This document shows, piece after piece, positions 1-45,729 of a stretch of 64,000 nt of DNA (within the stretch, counting starts at the first letter, position 1; each line of letters begins with the position of its first letter). The notes under the pieces are model-generated. The model made no database searches and had not been told where the DNA came from. It was given only the letters and a program-made list of their open reading frames with translations. The stretch is from positions 574,501 through 638,500 of the forward strand of contig BROG01000045.1 of the NCBI GenBank assembly GCA_030159075.1, in the 5' to 3' direction. The stretch comes from Atrina japonica. Taxonomy: Eukaryota; Mollusca; Bivalvia; Pterioida; Pinnidae. Position numbers and translations under genes: made by a program.

Positions 1-197
1 ATCATTTAAACCATCTAACGCACCTAGATATAAACCTCATATTCTCTCATTTAATAGTAAAGATTTTTCCCCTGATTTTTAAACTTTTTTATTAAAAATA
101 TATATATTTTTTTAATCCTATGTCGACTATGAAGTTTTTCTTTGAAAATTACGGACAAGTGGATTTTGGGAATCGGACAAGTTACTTTTGGTTATTA

Positions 198-379
198 CAG
201 TGGCACCTGTCTTGAAAGACCACTTTCAAGAAAGACAACCTGTCTTTTTTTTTACCACATTCTGAAAACTACTTAGTTAAGTAATCTTTTAGATAAAACC
301 TCTCATGAGAGACCACCTGTTCTGAGAGACCACATTTTAGTGGCAGAAGGGGTGATCTCTCAAGACAGGTTCCAGTGTA
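198..379. mobile_element. MITE-like element (CAGTGG..ACCTG family)
   Basis: Its ends, acagtggcacctgtcttga and gacaggttccagtgta, are inverted repeats, and the interior repeats the phrase gaccacctgtc. It belongs to the same family as the copies at 22640-22775, 22921-23060, 28062-28587 and 38432-38604. No coding capacity. Confidence 0.75.
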
Positions 380-421
380 TTTGTCTGATGGGAAAAGTGA
401 AAGAAATCCTTAAAGTAGAGC

Positions 422-1900
422 CCTGACCCTATATCTTGTCAGCATTTGATCTCTGCATATTGTCTGTCTTAGTGCTAGCTTTAAACTAATCCTATCTTTT
501 ATCAGTATTTGAGCTCTGTATCTTGTCTAGGCACTAGCTTCACACCAACCCTATATTTTGTCAATCATATGAGCTCTGTATCTCTCCTTAATATTAGCTT
601 GACACTCACCCTATCTCATGTCAGCATTTGAGCTCTTGTCTGTCAAATAAATATTAGCTTTACACCCAGACTATCTCTTGTTAGTATATGAGCTCTGTAT
701 CTTATCTATGCACTAACTTTACACTCACCCTATCTTTTGTCAGCATTTAGCTCTATCCTGTCTATGTACAAGCTTTACACTCACCCTATATTTTGTCAGC
801 ATTTAGCTCTATCTTGTCTATGTACTAGCTTTACACTCACCCTATCTTTTGTCAGCATTTAGCTCTATCTTGTCTATGTACTAGCTTTGCACTCACCCTA
901 TCTCCTGTCAGCATTTAGCTCTATCTTGTCTATGTACTAGCTTTACACTCACCCTATCTCCTGTCAGCATTTAGCTCTATCTTGTCTATGTACTAGCTTT
1001 ACACTCACCCTATCTTTTGTCTGCATTTAGCTCTATCTTGTCTATGTATTAGCTTTACACTCACCCTATCTTTTGTCAGCATTTAGCTCTATCTTGTCTA
1101 TGTACTAGCTTTACACTCACCCTATCTTTTGTCAGCATTTAGCTCTATCTTGTCTATGTACTAGCTTTACACTCACCCTATATTTTGTCAGCATTTAGCT
1201 CTATCTTGTCTATGTACTAGCTTTACACTCACCCTATCTTTTGTCAGCATTTAGCTCTATCTTGTTTATGTACTAGCTTTGCACTCACCTTTTCTTTTGT
1301 CAGCATTTAGCTCTATCTTGTCTATGTACTAGCTTTACACTCACCCTTTCTTTTGTCAGCATTTAGCTCTATCTTGTCTATGTACTAGCTTTACACTCAC
1401 CCTATCTTTTGTCAGCATTTAGCTCTATCTTGTCTATGTACTAGCTTTACACTCACCCTATCTTTTGTCAGCATTTAGCTCTATCTTGTCTATGCACTAG
1501 CTTTACACTCACCCTATCTTTTGTCAGCATTTAGCTCTATCTTGTCTATGTACTAGCTTTACACTCACCCTATCTTTTGCCAGCATTTAGCTCTATCTTG
1601 TCTATGTACAAGCTTTACACTCACCCTATCTTTTGTCAGCATTTAGCTCTATCTTGTCTATGTACTAGCTTTACACTCACCCTATCTTTTGTCAGCATTT
1701 AGCTCTATCTTGTCTATGTACTAGCTTTACACTCACCCTATCTTTTGTCAGCATTTAGCTCTATCTTGTTTATGTACTAGCTTTACACTCATCCTATCAC
1801 CTATCAGCATTTAGCACTGTATCTTGTCTATGTTCCAACATTACACTCATCCTCTCTTATGTCAAGCATATCAGCTCTCTATCTCACCTAAATATTAGCT
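422..1900. repeat. 56-bp tandem array derived from an exon/donor junction
   Basis: About 26 head-to-tail copies of a 56-bp unit lie next to the exon ending at 1911. Inner copies (721-1784) are almost identical with an exact period of 56; those at either edge are diverged and vary around 57-64 bp. Each unit contains ttacactcaccctatctttt followed by gtcagcatttagctc, which matches the exon 3' end plus gtgagtgt donor read on the opposite strand. About 20 copies still carry the donor GTGAGT. Confidence 0.97.
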
Positions 1901-1910
1901 TGACACTCAC

Positions 1911-34260
<32,350 letters not shown>

Positions 34261-35490
34261 CTGCAAATACAAGGAAATACATATATAAATGTATAAATAT
34301 AACAAAGTACAAATATAAATGTATAAGTCATTTCACAAAATAATCTGTTCAGTCATTGATCATTATGTTTTCCTATATAAGTATGCCATTACTTGAAACA
34401 GGTTTACTTCTAGTTACATTACTTTTGTACATGTACATACACTCAAATTTTAATATATGTCTGCATGTGTGTGCTACATAACGTATATATGTAAGTAACT
34501 AATTAATGTTCATAAAGTACTTAAATGTATATACATTTTTTGTATGTGTGCATGCAAGTGCTTGTGCATTTGTGTGTATGTGTACATACAATGAAAATTG
34601 ATTTAACACTATATAAACTATAAAAATCTACAAGCCATCTCAAAATATAATTGTAAACATTCAATTTCAAAACACCAAGAACTACATATAACATGATAAC
34701 ATGATCTGAGACTTACACATGCTATCTCAGTATCCTAAAACAGAAACGTGTTTTATAGATATGTACACCTTAATTGTTGTATATTGCTTTTTGCTTATTT
34801 TAGTACATGGTTCATGACTAACACTCTTTGATCTGCTTAAGTATCTACGTGAAACAAAGTCGTGTAATTTCAATCAGTCAGTAAAAAATAAAGCCATTGT
34901 TTTTTTATTACTGTTATAGTCATCCAAGATTATCTAAACAGGAGGGAGTGGATGTCTTCCACACACGTTTGATATCTTTAGAATATCGTTGATAAATGAT
35001 ACATTTATATCCTTATAATCAAAGACATCATATTGCTTGTACACAAAATTCATCAAATTGATTTTTTATCAATACAAAGCATTTCTATTCACTGAAATAT
35101 ATTTTTTGTAGTTTTTCTGTTTTAAAAAAAATTTCATCACAATTTAACAATTAGAAATGTTAAATTTCTGATGAACTTTTTTAAAAGGCAATTTTACAAA
35201 TCTAATCAATTACAGTGAATTTGTAACAATAATTTAAAACCTGGCAATCAAGAGAGAATTATACATGTAATCTTAAAAAAAAAATACATGTACCGTATTT
35301 GACCCAATAAGCACCCAAGTGCCTATAAGTGCTCCTATTCATTTTTCACACACTATCAAGTATCTTTTCTAGCTGGCTGACAAAGCGATGGGGACCATAA
35401 AAAAAGTAAAAAACAATTTATCTCTAGCCCCATGCAACATAAAAATATTGATAGGTGTGACCCTGTATTAAACAACAACAAATTTACGAA
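34261..35490. other. Upstream intron sequence
   Basis: AT-rich. Apart from the candidate microexon at 34717-34734 no conserved frame was found. Confidence 0.55.
34717..34734 (-). CDS. Candidate 18-nt microexon upstream of the PH exon
   Basis: On the minus strand, 18 nt encoding DTEIAC are bounded by a pyrimidine-rich ttttag acceptor and a gtaagt donor. The piece is phase 0 at both ends, which fits the phase 0 start of the PH exon at 34260, so it could be included without breaking frame. It would add six residues just before VITPFRN, in a PH-domain loop. I recall no such insert in known family members. A chance match is possible. Confidence 0.33.
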
Positions 35491-35495
35491 GTTTG

Positions 35496-35812
35496 AACTG
35501 CTTTATGTCAATTTGGCTATTAATTAGTTCCAGCCAGCCTGGTTCAGTCCATAGGGTGCTCCACTCTTGGTCATCAATTTGAGTCCAGCTGGCAGCAAGT
35601 CGGTTTCCTGTCCTTTGGATGAGACAGTAAGTACCAAGGTCCCATGCCACAGTAGGTGTTGGCATGTTTAAGAACCCTTACTGCTCAATGGCCATAAGTG
35701 CCGAGCATAGGCCAAAACTTGAAGCCCTTCACCAGCGTTTGGTGACGTCTCCATGAGTGAAAGATTATTGAGTGAAACGTTAAACAGCAACACAACAACA
35801 ACAACAACAACA
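35496..35812 (+). mobile_element. SINE family B (fullest copy)
   Basis: A tRNA-like head (cagcctggttcagtccatag as A box, atttgagtccagctgg as B box) is followed by a body with ttggatgagacagtaagtac and caaaacttgaagcccttcac, and an (aac)n tail. It is preceded by a tgaactgctttatgtcaatt segment also seen at 43100. Confidence 0.88.
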
Positions 35813-35939
35813 AATAGTTGATTTACAAATAAAATCTTGTTTAAGATAATAAAAAACCAGGCAAGTTTTCTATTTCACTAATGTATTTTTTGTTGTTGTT
35901 TGTTTTGTTTTAAAGGACTATATACTAAAGTTGTTTTCA

Positions 35940-36000
35940 GAACATGATCTTAGAGGACAGGCAAAATTTCATGAGTGGTCTTTTAAGACAGGTACTACTG
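35940..36000. repeat. MITE fragment (gagaccac family)
   Basis: Contains tcttagaggacaggcaaaat and ggtcttttaagacaggtac, a remnant of the 38432-38604 type; ends missing. Confidence 0.55.
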
Positions 36001-36745
36001 CAATTCATCAGAATCTGTATCTCCTTATTTTGATAAGTCTTTTGTGTACCTCTTCAAGCTGCATTAACTCTAGAAATGAATCTATATTCAAGTATACACT
36101 TTCTATGTATGTTAATTTGCTGAGTGCTTCTTTTCTCAACCAAGCAAGGATGTGGTACATCATTTATCTTGATTAAATACTGATATAGGACAATTCTAGG
36201 CCACACTGTAGAGGGATCTGAACTCGGAGCAGCATCAACCTCAATCAAAGTATGGACACATTGAAACAGAACTTTTACAAATAGATTTATGTTAGTATGG
36301 TAATATGCACTTCACTGAATACAATTTACAAATACACACATGAGATAATAATACCTAAATGGTTCAAATGTTATTATTTAGATTCACACAATTTTTCATC
36401 TTGACAGCAATTTTGGTATGTTTACACCAAACATTGTTTACCAGTACTTTTGTTATTGTAATGTTTAAATCTGGAATTTATCCAGAAAATTTTCAATTGT
36501 CATCACTGTCTTTCTGATTTTTTTTAAAATGTGTTTTTAAATTGCGTGAATAATTTGATTTTCTTTCATATTTTTCTTCGATTCCATACATTCCTTATAC
36601 ATGTGTACTTGTAGATAGCATATCCCATATCATATGTTGTAAGGGTACCTCCCAATTGTCGGAGACACATTCTGTGATAAATAACTGTTGTAACAAGACA
36701 AAGCATCATTTAAAACATATGACAAAATGTACATATAAATATATA

Positions 36746-37229
36746 AAGTAGAACTTTGATGACTCAAACTTCAATGAGTCGAATTTCTTGATGTTTTGAA
36801 CTATTCACAAAGTCCCCAATAATTTTGTTATTTAATGCTACTTATAAACATTCTATAATTCGAACTTTTATGAGTCGAATTTCTCGATATTTCGAATAAA
36901 TATTTGGGCCCGTTCTATAAAAACAATGAAAATTCCTATATATAATTTGAAGTCAAAATTTACATTTGTATGAAATCACCCCAAAGTGATTTTTCTCCTT
37001 CTCATAAAAATTCAGTGGTTTAATTTCATGAAAATTCAGTTAAATTTAGCACTAATTATTAATCATAATGACTGTACATGTCTTAAATGGTTTTGCAAGT
37101 CATATAAACCTTATAGAAAACGTGAAACGAAAAAAGTATGGTTCTCAGTTACCATCCATGAGTCGAAGTCCCGATGTTTTGAACTTTTCCAGGTGGTCCC
37201 TTGAACTTCAACTCATCGAAGTTCTACTG
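36746..37229. mobile_element. pogo/Tigger-like element, 484 bp, TA-flanked
   Basis: Inverted ends aagtagaactttgatga and tcatcgaagttctactg between TA dinucleotides. Inner copies of tgagtcgaatttct and cgatatttcgaat repeat the motif. Ends of the form CAGTAGAACYTCGAT are usual for pogo/Tigger. No transposase frame. Confidence 0.8.
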
Positions 37230-37737
37230 TATATAACGTGGAATATTGTTGTTGGAATCAGATGAGTAGAAAGTCTAGTTATGTCAAAGTAGAACGCTTA
37301 TGTCAAAGCAGTCTGATTTTTATAGATAGATAAATATGTTGATTAATCAAGTTTCTACTATCTTGAATTCTGGATATCTGGATAGGTATGGTCCCATGAA
37401 TTTGGAGATAACCCGATTCCATGGTGTATACACATGTATATTCAAAGATATTTAAAAGACTATTTTTCTGATAATTCTTTTGGATTTGGCCTCATTAAAA
37501 CTGCTATCAACTTGCATGCAGACATACAGTTTTATCAGTTCTATGCCTCCACCCTAAACAGATTTGACAGACTATTGATTGGAAAAATCATGAAAATGAA
37601 TCTGGGTTATTAGCCTTTTCGCAACCCAAAAACTATTGACATGAATTTATTATTAATGCACTTGAAATGCTAATGATCTACCTACTCAGCAATTGAAAAA
37701 AAGAAATCTAAAGAACTGACTGCATGTATGTGATTAT

Positions 37738-37827
37738 TTAACTCATCAACCCCTGAAAAACAATGGACTCATCTGTACATCTGTAATTTGGACAAGCCCA
37801 AATGTGTCTTTAGGGGTGAATGAGTTA
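37738..37827. mobile_element. TTAA-ended MITE
   Basis: Ends ttaactcatcaacccctgaa and aggggtgaatgagttaa; close to the family consensus. Confidence 0.88.
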
Positions 37828-38431
37828 AAAAACTGTCTACCTCGTTCTGAAAACATGTATACATAAAAATCAGTTTAGTTTAACTCATTCTGAATGTAAA
37901 TAAACAAGAGTTGTCTGGAGACAACATAGCTTGTGAGTGGCACCACTGTATCTCAGACACTGAAATTGTGACTGAATATAAGAAGTAGGTCAAATGATAT
38001 TATCTGGGTCAAGAGGTCAAAAGTCTATGTACCATCAAAAAGGACAGATCATAAGGATTGTACATATGAAGTATTAAAGCTCCTTATATTTCAAAAGATA
38101 TAGACGCCAATTGATGATGAAAACAAAATTACATGATGTTTTAGAAAGAGTGAAATAAAAATAAGCACTGTAATGAACTTCAATAATTCCCAACACACCA
38201 CTTGACCAAATCTAATACAAATGTAGCCTATTAAAGTACCTCAACTTCAAGTGTCATAACAAAATGCTGACTGTGCAACTCATTTTTTTTAATTGGCCAA
38301 ACCTGCAGGTACCATAAAACTAATGTGAGTAATGAACAGAAAAAAAGTCCAAACAAAATAAAATTCAAATAATAACAATAACCAACAAATAACAAAAATA
38401 AGTGTTGAAATTATGCTAAGGGTTTATAATA
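37828..38431. other. Unrecognised sequence
   Basis: About 37910-38300 has dispersed-repeat character (aacaagagttgtctggagac, aattggccaaacctgcaggt), but no ends were defined. Confidence 0.45.
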
Positions 38432-38604
38432 CAGTGGAACCTATCTTGAGAGACCACCCCATCTGCCACTGAAATGTGGTCTCTCAAGACAGGTGGTCTC
38501 TCAAAAGAGGTATTATCTAAAGGATTATTTAACCAAGTGGATTTCAGAATGCAGTCTCAGAGGACAGGTGGTCTTTCATGAGGGTGGTCTTTCAGGATCT
38601 ACTG
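38432..38604. mobile_element. MITE, CAGTGGAACCT ends, 173 bp
   Basis: TA-flanked; ends cagtggaacctatcttgaga and tctttcaggatctactg. It is the compact reference form of the family seen at 198, 22640, 22921 and 28062. Confidence 0.9.
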
Positions 38605-38756
38605 TACTATTACTTACCAAATTTGATCATGCCTGTGTATAATGTCAAATAAAAACAATTAAATATTGCATCATATGTTAGAACTTTCCCAGTTGCCCAC
38701 ATGATATATTTGATATCTAACAGCATAATCATACCAACAATATAAAATTTCTTTGT

Positions 38757-38847
38757 TTAACTCAACAAGCCCTGAAAAACAATGGATGCTTCTGTAAATC
38801 AATTATTTAGGCTAGTCCAAATGTGTTTTTAAGGGTTTATGGGTTAA
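38757..38847. mobile_element. TTAA-ended MITE
   Basis: Ends ttaactcaacaagccctgaa and aagggtttatgggttaa. It is directly followed by a 45-bp family A SINE tail fragment (gtgttttatggcacactcaa). Confidence 0.82.
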
Positions 38848-39186
38848 ATTGTGTTTTATGGCACACTCAATAATTTTTCTGTTACGTTGTCTTATTATTA
38901 ACCAACACCCTACATAAAATGTATACATATATCATTTCGAACTATTTCTAACTTTAATAGTCACGTTTTAATCAGTGACAGTTTCAAGCCAGTCTGATGA
39001 AATGTTCCCCAATTCTTATGTCACCAGGCAAAAGTCAAAATATTGCCCCAAGGCATCAGGAAAATTGCCAGGAAACCTGATATCCAAGACCTAGAAAACC
39101 CATTGAACAACTTTACAATGATTATGGCAAAAACAGTCTTGCAATGAATTTGGTAAAAAAGAAAAAACAGACTGGTAAAGTGGCAT

Positions 39187-39361
39187 CACACCAACAACTA
39201 ATGGTCTAACAGAGCTTATACCCAGTGTTGACAAGAAGTGAGAGATGGGTCTAGTCAGTGTTGGCTTTTTGGCTCTACTAGAACATAAGCTGTTTATGTG
39301 TAATCCTCCCTTCTAGTCAACACTGATTTTAGGCTCTGTTAGACTACAAATTGTTGGTGTG
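39187..39361. mobile_element. MITE with ~30-bp inverted ends
   Basis: Left cacaccaacaactaatggtc then taacagagc; right ggctctgttagactacaaat then tgttggtgtg. An inner pair cagtgttgac/gtcaacactg deepens the hairpin. It is a different family from the others here. Confidence 0.85.
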
Positions 39362-39464
39362 TTGCATTTTATATGAACTTATAAATCTTTAATCCTGGGC
39401 AATTTTCAGTGAATGAAGGTGTGCGCACATGTGTGTGCGCGCACATTTGTGTGTGTGTGCATGT

Positions 39465-40740
<1,276 letters not shown>

Positions 40741-40744
40741 GGCA

Positions 40745-41425
40745 GAAATGAATGAGATTTACATCCAGACTGTACATAAGGTTATTTAGGATAAGATTTG
40801 CCTCTAGTTTGTACAGAAGGTTATTTAGGGTGAGATTTACATCCAGACTATAGAGGGTTATTTAAGGTGAGATTTACATCCAGACTATACAGAAGGTTAT
40901 TTAGGATAAGATTTACATCTAGTCTGTACAAAAGGTTATTTAGGGTATTAGGGTGAGATTTACATCCAGAATGTAGAGAGTTATTTAATGTGAGATTTAC
41001 ATCCAGACTGTACAGAAGGTTATTTAGGATAAGATTTGCATCTAGTCTGTACAGAAGGTTATTTAGGGTGAGGTTTACATCTAGTCTGTACAGAAGTTTA
41101 TTTAAGGCGAGATTTACATCCAGACTGTACAGAAGGTTATTTAGGGTGAGATTTACATCCAGACTGTACAGAAGGTTATTTAGGGTGAGATTTACATCAT
41201 GTCTGTTTAATAGAAGGTTATTTAGAATGAGATTTACATTTAGTCTGTACAGAGGGTTATTTAAGGTGAGATTTAAACTAGTCTATTTAACAGAAGGTTA
41301 TTTTGGGTGAGATTTACATTTAGTCTGTACAGAAGGTTATATTAGGTGATATTTATACCCAGTCTGTACAGAGGGTTATTCAGGATGATATTTATACTGT
41401 AGTCTGTACAGAATGTTATTCAGAG
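40745..41425. repeat. 39-bp minisatellite, about 17 copies
   Basis: Unit ggttatttagggtgagattt then acatccagactgtacagaa; central copies are well conserved, the edges are diverged and show indels. 39 bp keeps frame, so it yields a repeated Arg/Tyr-rich open frame that is not a gene. Confidence 0.95.
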
Positions 41426-41949
41426 TGATATTTAATCCCAGTATGCCAAGCAAGCTTAGTTAATGTATAAACAGCAGAAGCAGGTAAATCTGACCTCAAC
41501 CTTTCTTCTTAGCAGATACGATGTCAGAGTGACAATAAATTACACAAGCTCCCTCAGTATTGTACATATAAGCCAAAAACAATTTGGACATTCCTTAATC
41601 ATAACCACACAGAGATGTTACATAAACTAAATCATAGCATATATGTACGTGAACCAGAGTTGTCTCCATTGAAAAACACCACTAAGTATGGGAACTATGT
41701 CTACCCCACCAGGAAGTGAAACAATAATATCAACACTTGTAATATTTTCCTGTTTTTCAATCTTTGAAGTATTGTACTTTAAATGGAATGCATATTAACA
41801 TGTTTTTAGTAAACATATGCCAGTGAGTGATGGCCACAGTATGTGTTTTTGCTTATTCATTTGCCAGCTTACTTGTGAAAAAACAGTCGTCTCTTCCTGG
41901 ATTCATTGTAACTGTTCTCTTCTTCACAATTTAAAAACTGACCCAAGAC

Positions 41950-42092
41950 CATACAACTAAAACACTGTTGAGTGTGGCATTAGACACCAATCGCTCCAAC
42001 AAATCTATTTTACAAAAATCAGCTAAGTACCAGCTGGGCTTGATACCACACTGACTAAAGGCACAATACCCTATTCACTTGGCCACAAAGGC
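41950..42092. mobile_element. Diverged SINE-A-like fragment
   Basis: aaaaatcagctaagtaccag, gctgggcttgataccacact and cttggccacaaaggc resemble the head half of family A, but with large deletions. Confidence 0.5.
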
Positions 42093-42867
42093 AAATTTTA
42101 AGTGCATATTGCTTACATCTATAATGAACTTTGCATACAGAAAGCCCAGCTTCAACACCCTGTAGGGAGAATACGGTATGGACTGTTCTCTCACCATGTG
42201 CTTGATATTAAATGTGGAAACCTTTAATGAAACTAAAAAGAGAAAGTAATCACATCACAGTTCAGTTAATTTGACTTATCTGCACACCTTATAATTGTAT
42301 ATTCCTGTTTACTGCATTAGAACTCAAAACACAAAACCATTTCCTATCTCTTATATGTAAAATATTCCTTTAAAGAATTCCTGTTGATTGCATGAAATAT
42401 TCCCCAAAACGGGGGGAATGTACCGATTACAATAAAAAGTTATGTGTAGAAAAACTATTTAAATAGAAATGAGAACATACCAAACTAAGTTTTAATGAAC
42501 AGTTTGTTTCTAAGATATCATTTTACCCTAATGCTTAATGAGAATCCATTACTAATGTACCTAGGATGTTTATAAAAAATTAACATATATAAACAATATA
42601 TATAAATGATTGGACTAATGAATATCAATCATCTTTGTTCACAAAAATAATATAAGTACAATGGATTCCTGTTAATTGCATATTCCTGTTAATTGCATAT
42701 TCCTGTTATTTATATAATTTTCTCTGACATTTTGGCTCTGCAATTAAGAGGAATCCACTGTACTTATATTATATGACAGACACGCTAATTTACATAACAA
42801 CTCAAAAGTTTCTTTTCCTAACTCAAACACATCCTTAAAATTAGACCATGCAATTCTAACGTTGTAT

Positions 42868-42998
42868 TCACTGCATTGGGACCTTGGTTTTTACTGTCTC
42901 ATCCAAAGGACAGGAAACCAACCTACCGCCGACTGGACTCGAACTCACGACATTATGATCAAGATTCAAGCGCACTACAGACTGAGCCAGGCCGGCTC
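42868..42998 (-). mobile_element. SINE family B with a clear tRNA-like head
   Basis: The minus strand from 42998 reads gagccggcctggctcagtct (A box) and, about 35 bp on, gagttcgagtccagtcggcg (B box), then the ccaaaggacagg body reversed. It gives the best view of the tRNA-derived head of this family. Confidence 0.88.
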
Positions 42999-43097
42999 AA
43001 AAAATCTGTAAGTAACAGTTTATCTGCAGCCCCCAAGGACCAGAATTATATTGATAGGTATCCTCAGTAATAACAACTTTACCACTGTGCCTTAAAA

Positions 43098-43250
43098 AGA
43101 TGAACTGTTTTACGTCAATTTGACAACTGATTGGTCTCATTCAGCGCCCCGTTTCCTGATTTTTGTAGCACCCTGGGTGCGTAATGGGTCGAATAATGTA
43201 GTGGATGTAAAACAACAATATGATAAACAAACAATCATTTCGAACATACT
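43098..43250 (+). mobile_element. SINE-like fragment
   Basis: gatgaactgttttacgtcaa then tttgacaactgattgg matches the lead-in of the copy at 35496; it ends gtggatgtaaaacaacaata. Confidence 0.6.
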
Positions 43251-43254
43251 TTTT

Positions 43255-43440
43255 GAATTTTGAATATTGTTTTACACCACACTCAACAAATTTTCAGTCA
43301 TATAGTAGTGGTGGCCAGTTCTTAGTGGTGGAGGAGAGAACCTGATTACAATGTACCCTGAAAGAGACCATCATCCTTCCCCAAGGAAACCATCAAACTT
43401 TAACACAAAATCAGCTTTGGTTCAAGCAGGGCTCAAGGAG
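43255..43440 (-). mobile_element. SINE family A, head missing
   Basis: Body from tttgaatattgttttacacc through gagagaacctgattacaatg to cagctttggttcaagcaggg; the tRNA-like head that should follow is absent. Confidence 0.85.
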
Positions 43441-44100
43441 TCTCTGGCATACTTAATTAATAAAATAAAGTTTTTAAAAAATCACATGAATAACTGTAAT
43501 TATGACATAAGTCTAAAATAAATCAGATAACTAAAATATACATGTATGAAGAGACTGACAAGAAAATCAAACAAATGACTTGTTTGTAAACAAAATATAC
43601 AAACTCTTATATACAGAATTCAAGTATAGACTATAGATGCGTCTTACCTTATCATTAAGTAGTAAACCCTCATAAACTATTACAAGCTACACATTCAGGC
43701 AATTAATCTCCACAAGTATGAGAAAAAATGGCTACACATTTTCTAGATACATAAATACATTATATTCTCCCAAAGCAAGTGATCTATAAAGACATCTGAA
43801 AGTGACTTGAATGTTATACACACAAGTCTAACAATGGCATTCAGAACCAAAACAAAACTGCCTGCTGGACACATTTGTTATATAGTTGCCATTGTAGAGT
43901 GGGATATATCATCTAATACACATCTTCCACAAACATTCACACAGCCAGCTTTAAATCACTGACTGTAAACTGCTCTTAGTTTTTCTCTAGGATGTTCAAC
44001 ACCTACACACTTATAAGCAAACAGTGTATTATCATTGACTAGGATTTAGAAAAGCTGTGTTACATGATACTTGGTACTGTTTTATGAGAAAATGATGTGA
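43441..44100. other. Unrecognised sequence
   Basis: AT-rich; no frame or repeat recognised. Confidence 0.5.
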
Positions 44101-44106
44101 CTAGTT

Positions 44107-44635
44107 TCTACCGAACGAAAGTTTTCCGTTTTCACTCTGAAATTACATCACAGAAATCATGGTCAGCTATGCCCTTTACAACAACGCATATATGACTATT
44201 CAGTTTCGATAAATTAGAGCATCTGACTCACATTGATTACTCTGAAAAAGCACGTTGTGTGCTGTCACATTTGTACGACTTTCAACTTGAACAAACAGAA
44301 CAAGGTGACGTTTTCTTTAAATCAGTGTCGATTTCAAGATAACAATCTGCCTCATCATCGGACACTAGCTTGAGTTTGAAAGATCTTGGTTAAAGAAATA
44401 CTCATGCCAAATCGTGGCTAGTGCTCAAAGAGGAGACAGATGTTTGCTTTGTAAATTCTGTCAAAATGCAGACTATTAATACGTCCCTATCGGGCGTTAA
44501 AAATTCAAAAAATAGAAATTTAAATTTGCCATAACAATATGAAAATGTGGGCTTATAAACATTCCTGGCCTGAGTGGAAAAAAACCGAATTAACATCGTT
44601 TATAATGGTTTGAATATAATAAAGTCAAGTCAGTT
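44107..44635. repeat. Dispersed repeat, copy 1 of 2
   Basis: Collinear with 63050-63910 at many points: ccgttttcactctgaaatta, ttcagtttcgataaattaga, gatcttggttaaagaaatac, ttgtaaattctgtcaaaatg and gcgttaaaaattcaaaaaat. No domain was recognised in open frames on either strand. Confidence 0.88.
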
Positions 44636-44779
44636 TAAAATGAATGTGTTTTCTTTCATTTCATCATGCGGAAAATGTTCTTAACACACAATGTTCTTAG
44701 CACTGCATGTCAAAGTGACTGTGTCTGCATGATCAGGATTCCATCAAGGCTGAGTAATGATTGTGGTTTAATTTGGCAT

Positions 44780-45060
44780 AGACTGATCCTGATGTAGGAG
44801 TTTCTTATATTCAACCTGTCACCTAATGCATGAGTTCTTCTTGTGTCAGCCTGTTATCCTGATATATGAGTCTTTCTAGTGTCAACCTGTCATCCTGATG
44901 TATGAATCTTTGTGTCAGCCTGTCATCCAGATGTATCAGTCCTTGTGTCAGCCTATCGTCATGATGTATCAGTCCTTCTTTGTCAACTCAATGATTTTAA
45001 TCATCCTAATGTAAGAGTTCCTCTTATGTCAGCCTATAAGAGTCTCCAGTACATTAACCT
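44780..45060. repeat. Degenerate ~40-bp minisatellite
   Basis: About seven irregular units of tgtcagcctgtcatcctgat then gtatgagtctttct. Confidence 0.8.
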
Positions 45061-45388
45061 TTGACAAAAAGTTTCTCCTGAGCATCAGCTTGTCATATAG
45101 TGTATAGGCCGTGTGTCACATACACTATCTATGTGCAAGACACATCCAAGATCCTCAAGACAGTCACAATTTATTTGTCTTGGTGCCATCTTATTAAATT
45201 TTCACAGACAAATATGTAAATAAAACAGTCTCGAAAAAGTTGACGACATGTTCCTGACTTTGCCGAATCATAGATAGGACAGTCTGGTCATGTCTTGTGA
45301 CATACCCAGATTTGTCTTGGTTGTGTCTTTGATTCTCTCATCTGTGATGTTGGAATGTTAAGGCTGTGTCTCACATACAAGACTGTTC

Positions 45389-45485
45389 CAACACTGTCGT
45401 AAATATGTCATTATGCTGCCCTCAATGTCCTAGGTCTTTCCCAACAGTTGTGATATACCACAACATGACATTTACGACAGTGTTG
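45389..45485. repeat. Inverted repeat with ~21-bp arms
   Basis: Arms at 45389-45411 (caacactgtcgtaaatatgt then cat) and 45465-45485 (atgacatttacgacagtgtt then g) around a 53-bp loop. The surrounding 45100-45720 repeats the phrase ggctgtgtctcacatac, so this may be part of a larger element. Confidence 0.8.
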
Positions 45486-45729
45486 AGACAGCGCTAAGAT
45501 AGAGGTGGGACAATGCAACGATTTAAGATAAGTCGTGAATGTCAGGGTGCTCTTCGCCAAATTTTTGAACATGTTCAAATACCTGGCCAAGACAATATAC
45601 CGCCCAGGATGCTGCCAATATGTGACACAACACAATTAAGATAACGCGAGGATGCAGGGGAAAAAGTTGATGTCTTGGCTGTGTCTTGCACAGAAGTTTT
45701 GTATTTGAGACATGGCATTTAGTCATTAT

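Noticed and set aside
42922..42998. Possible tRNA gene on the minus strand with A and B boxes
   Set aside because: It is the head of SINE family B: the body continues beyond it, other copies exist, and the stems do not form a proper cloverleaf.
45411..45726. Frames of 74 and 67 residues in a repeat-rich patch
   Set aside because: The patch has internal repeats of ggctgtgtctcacatac and an inverted repeat; no protein-family similarity is seen.
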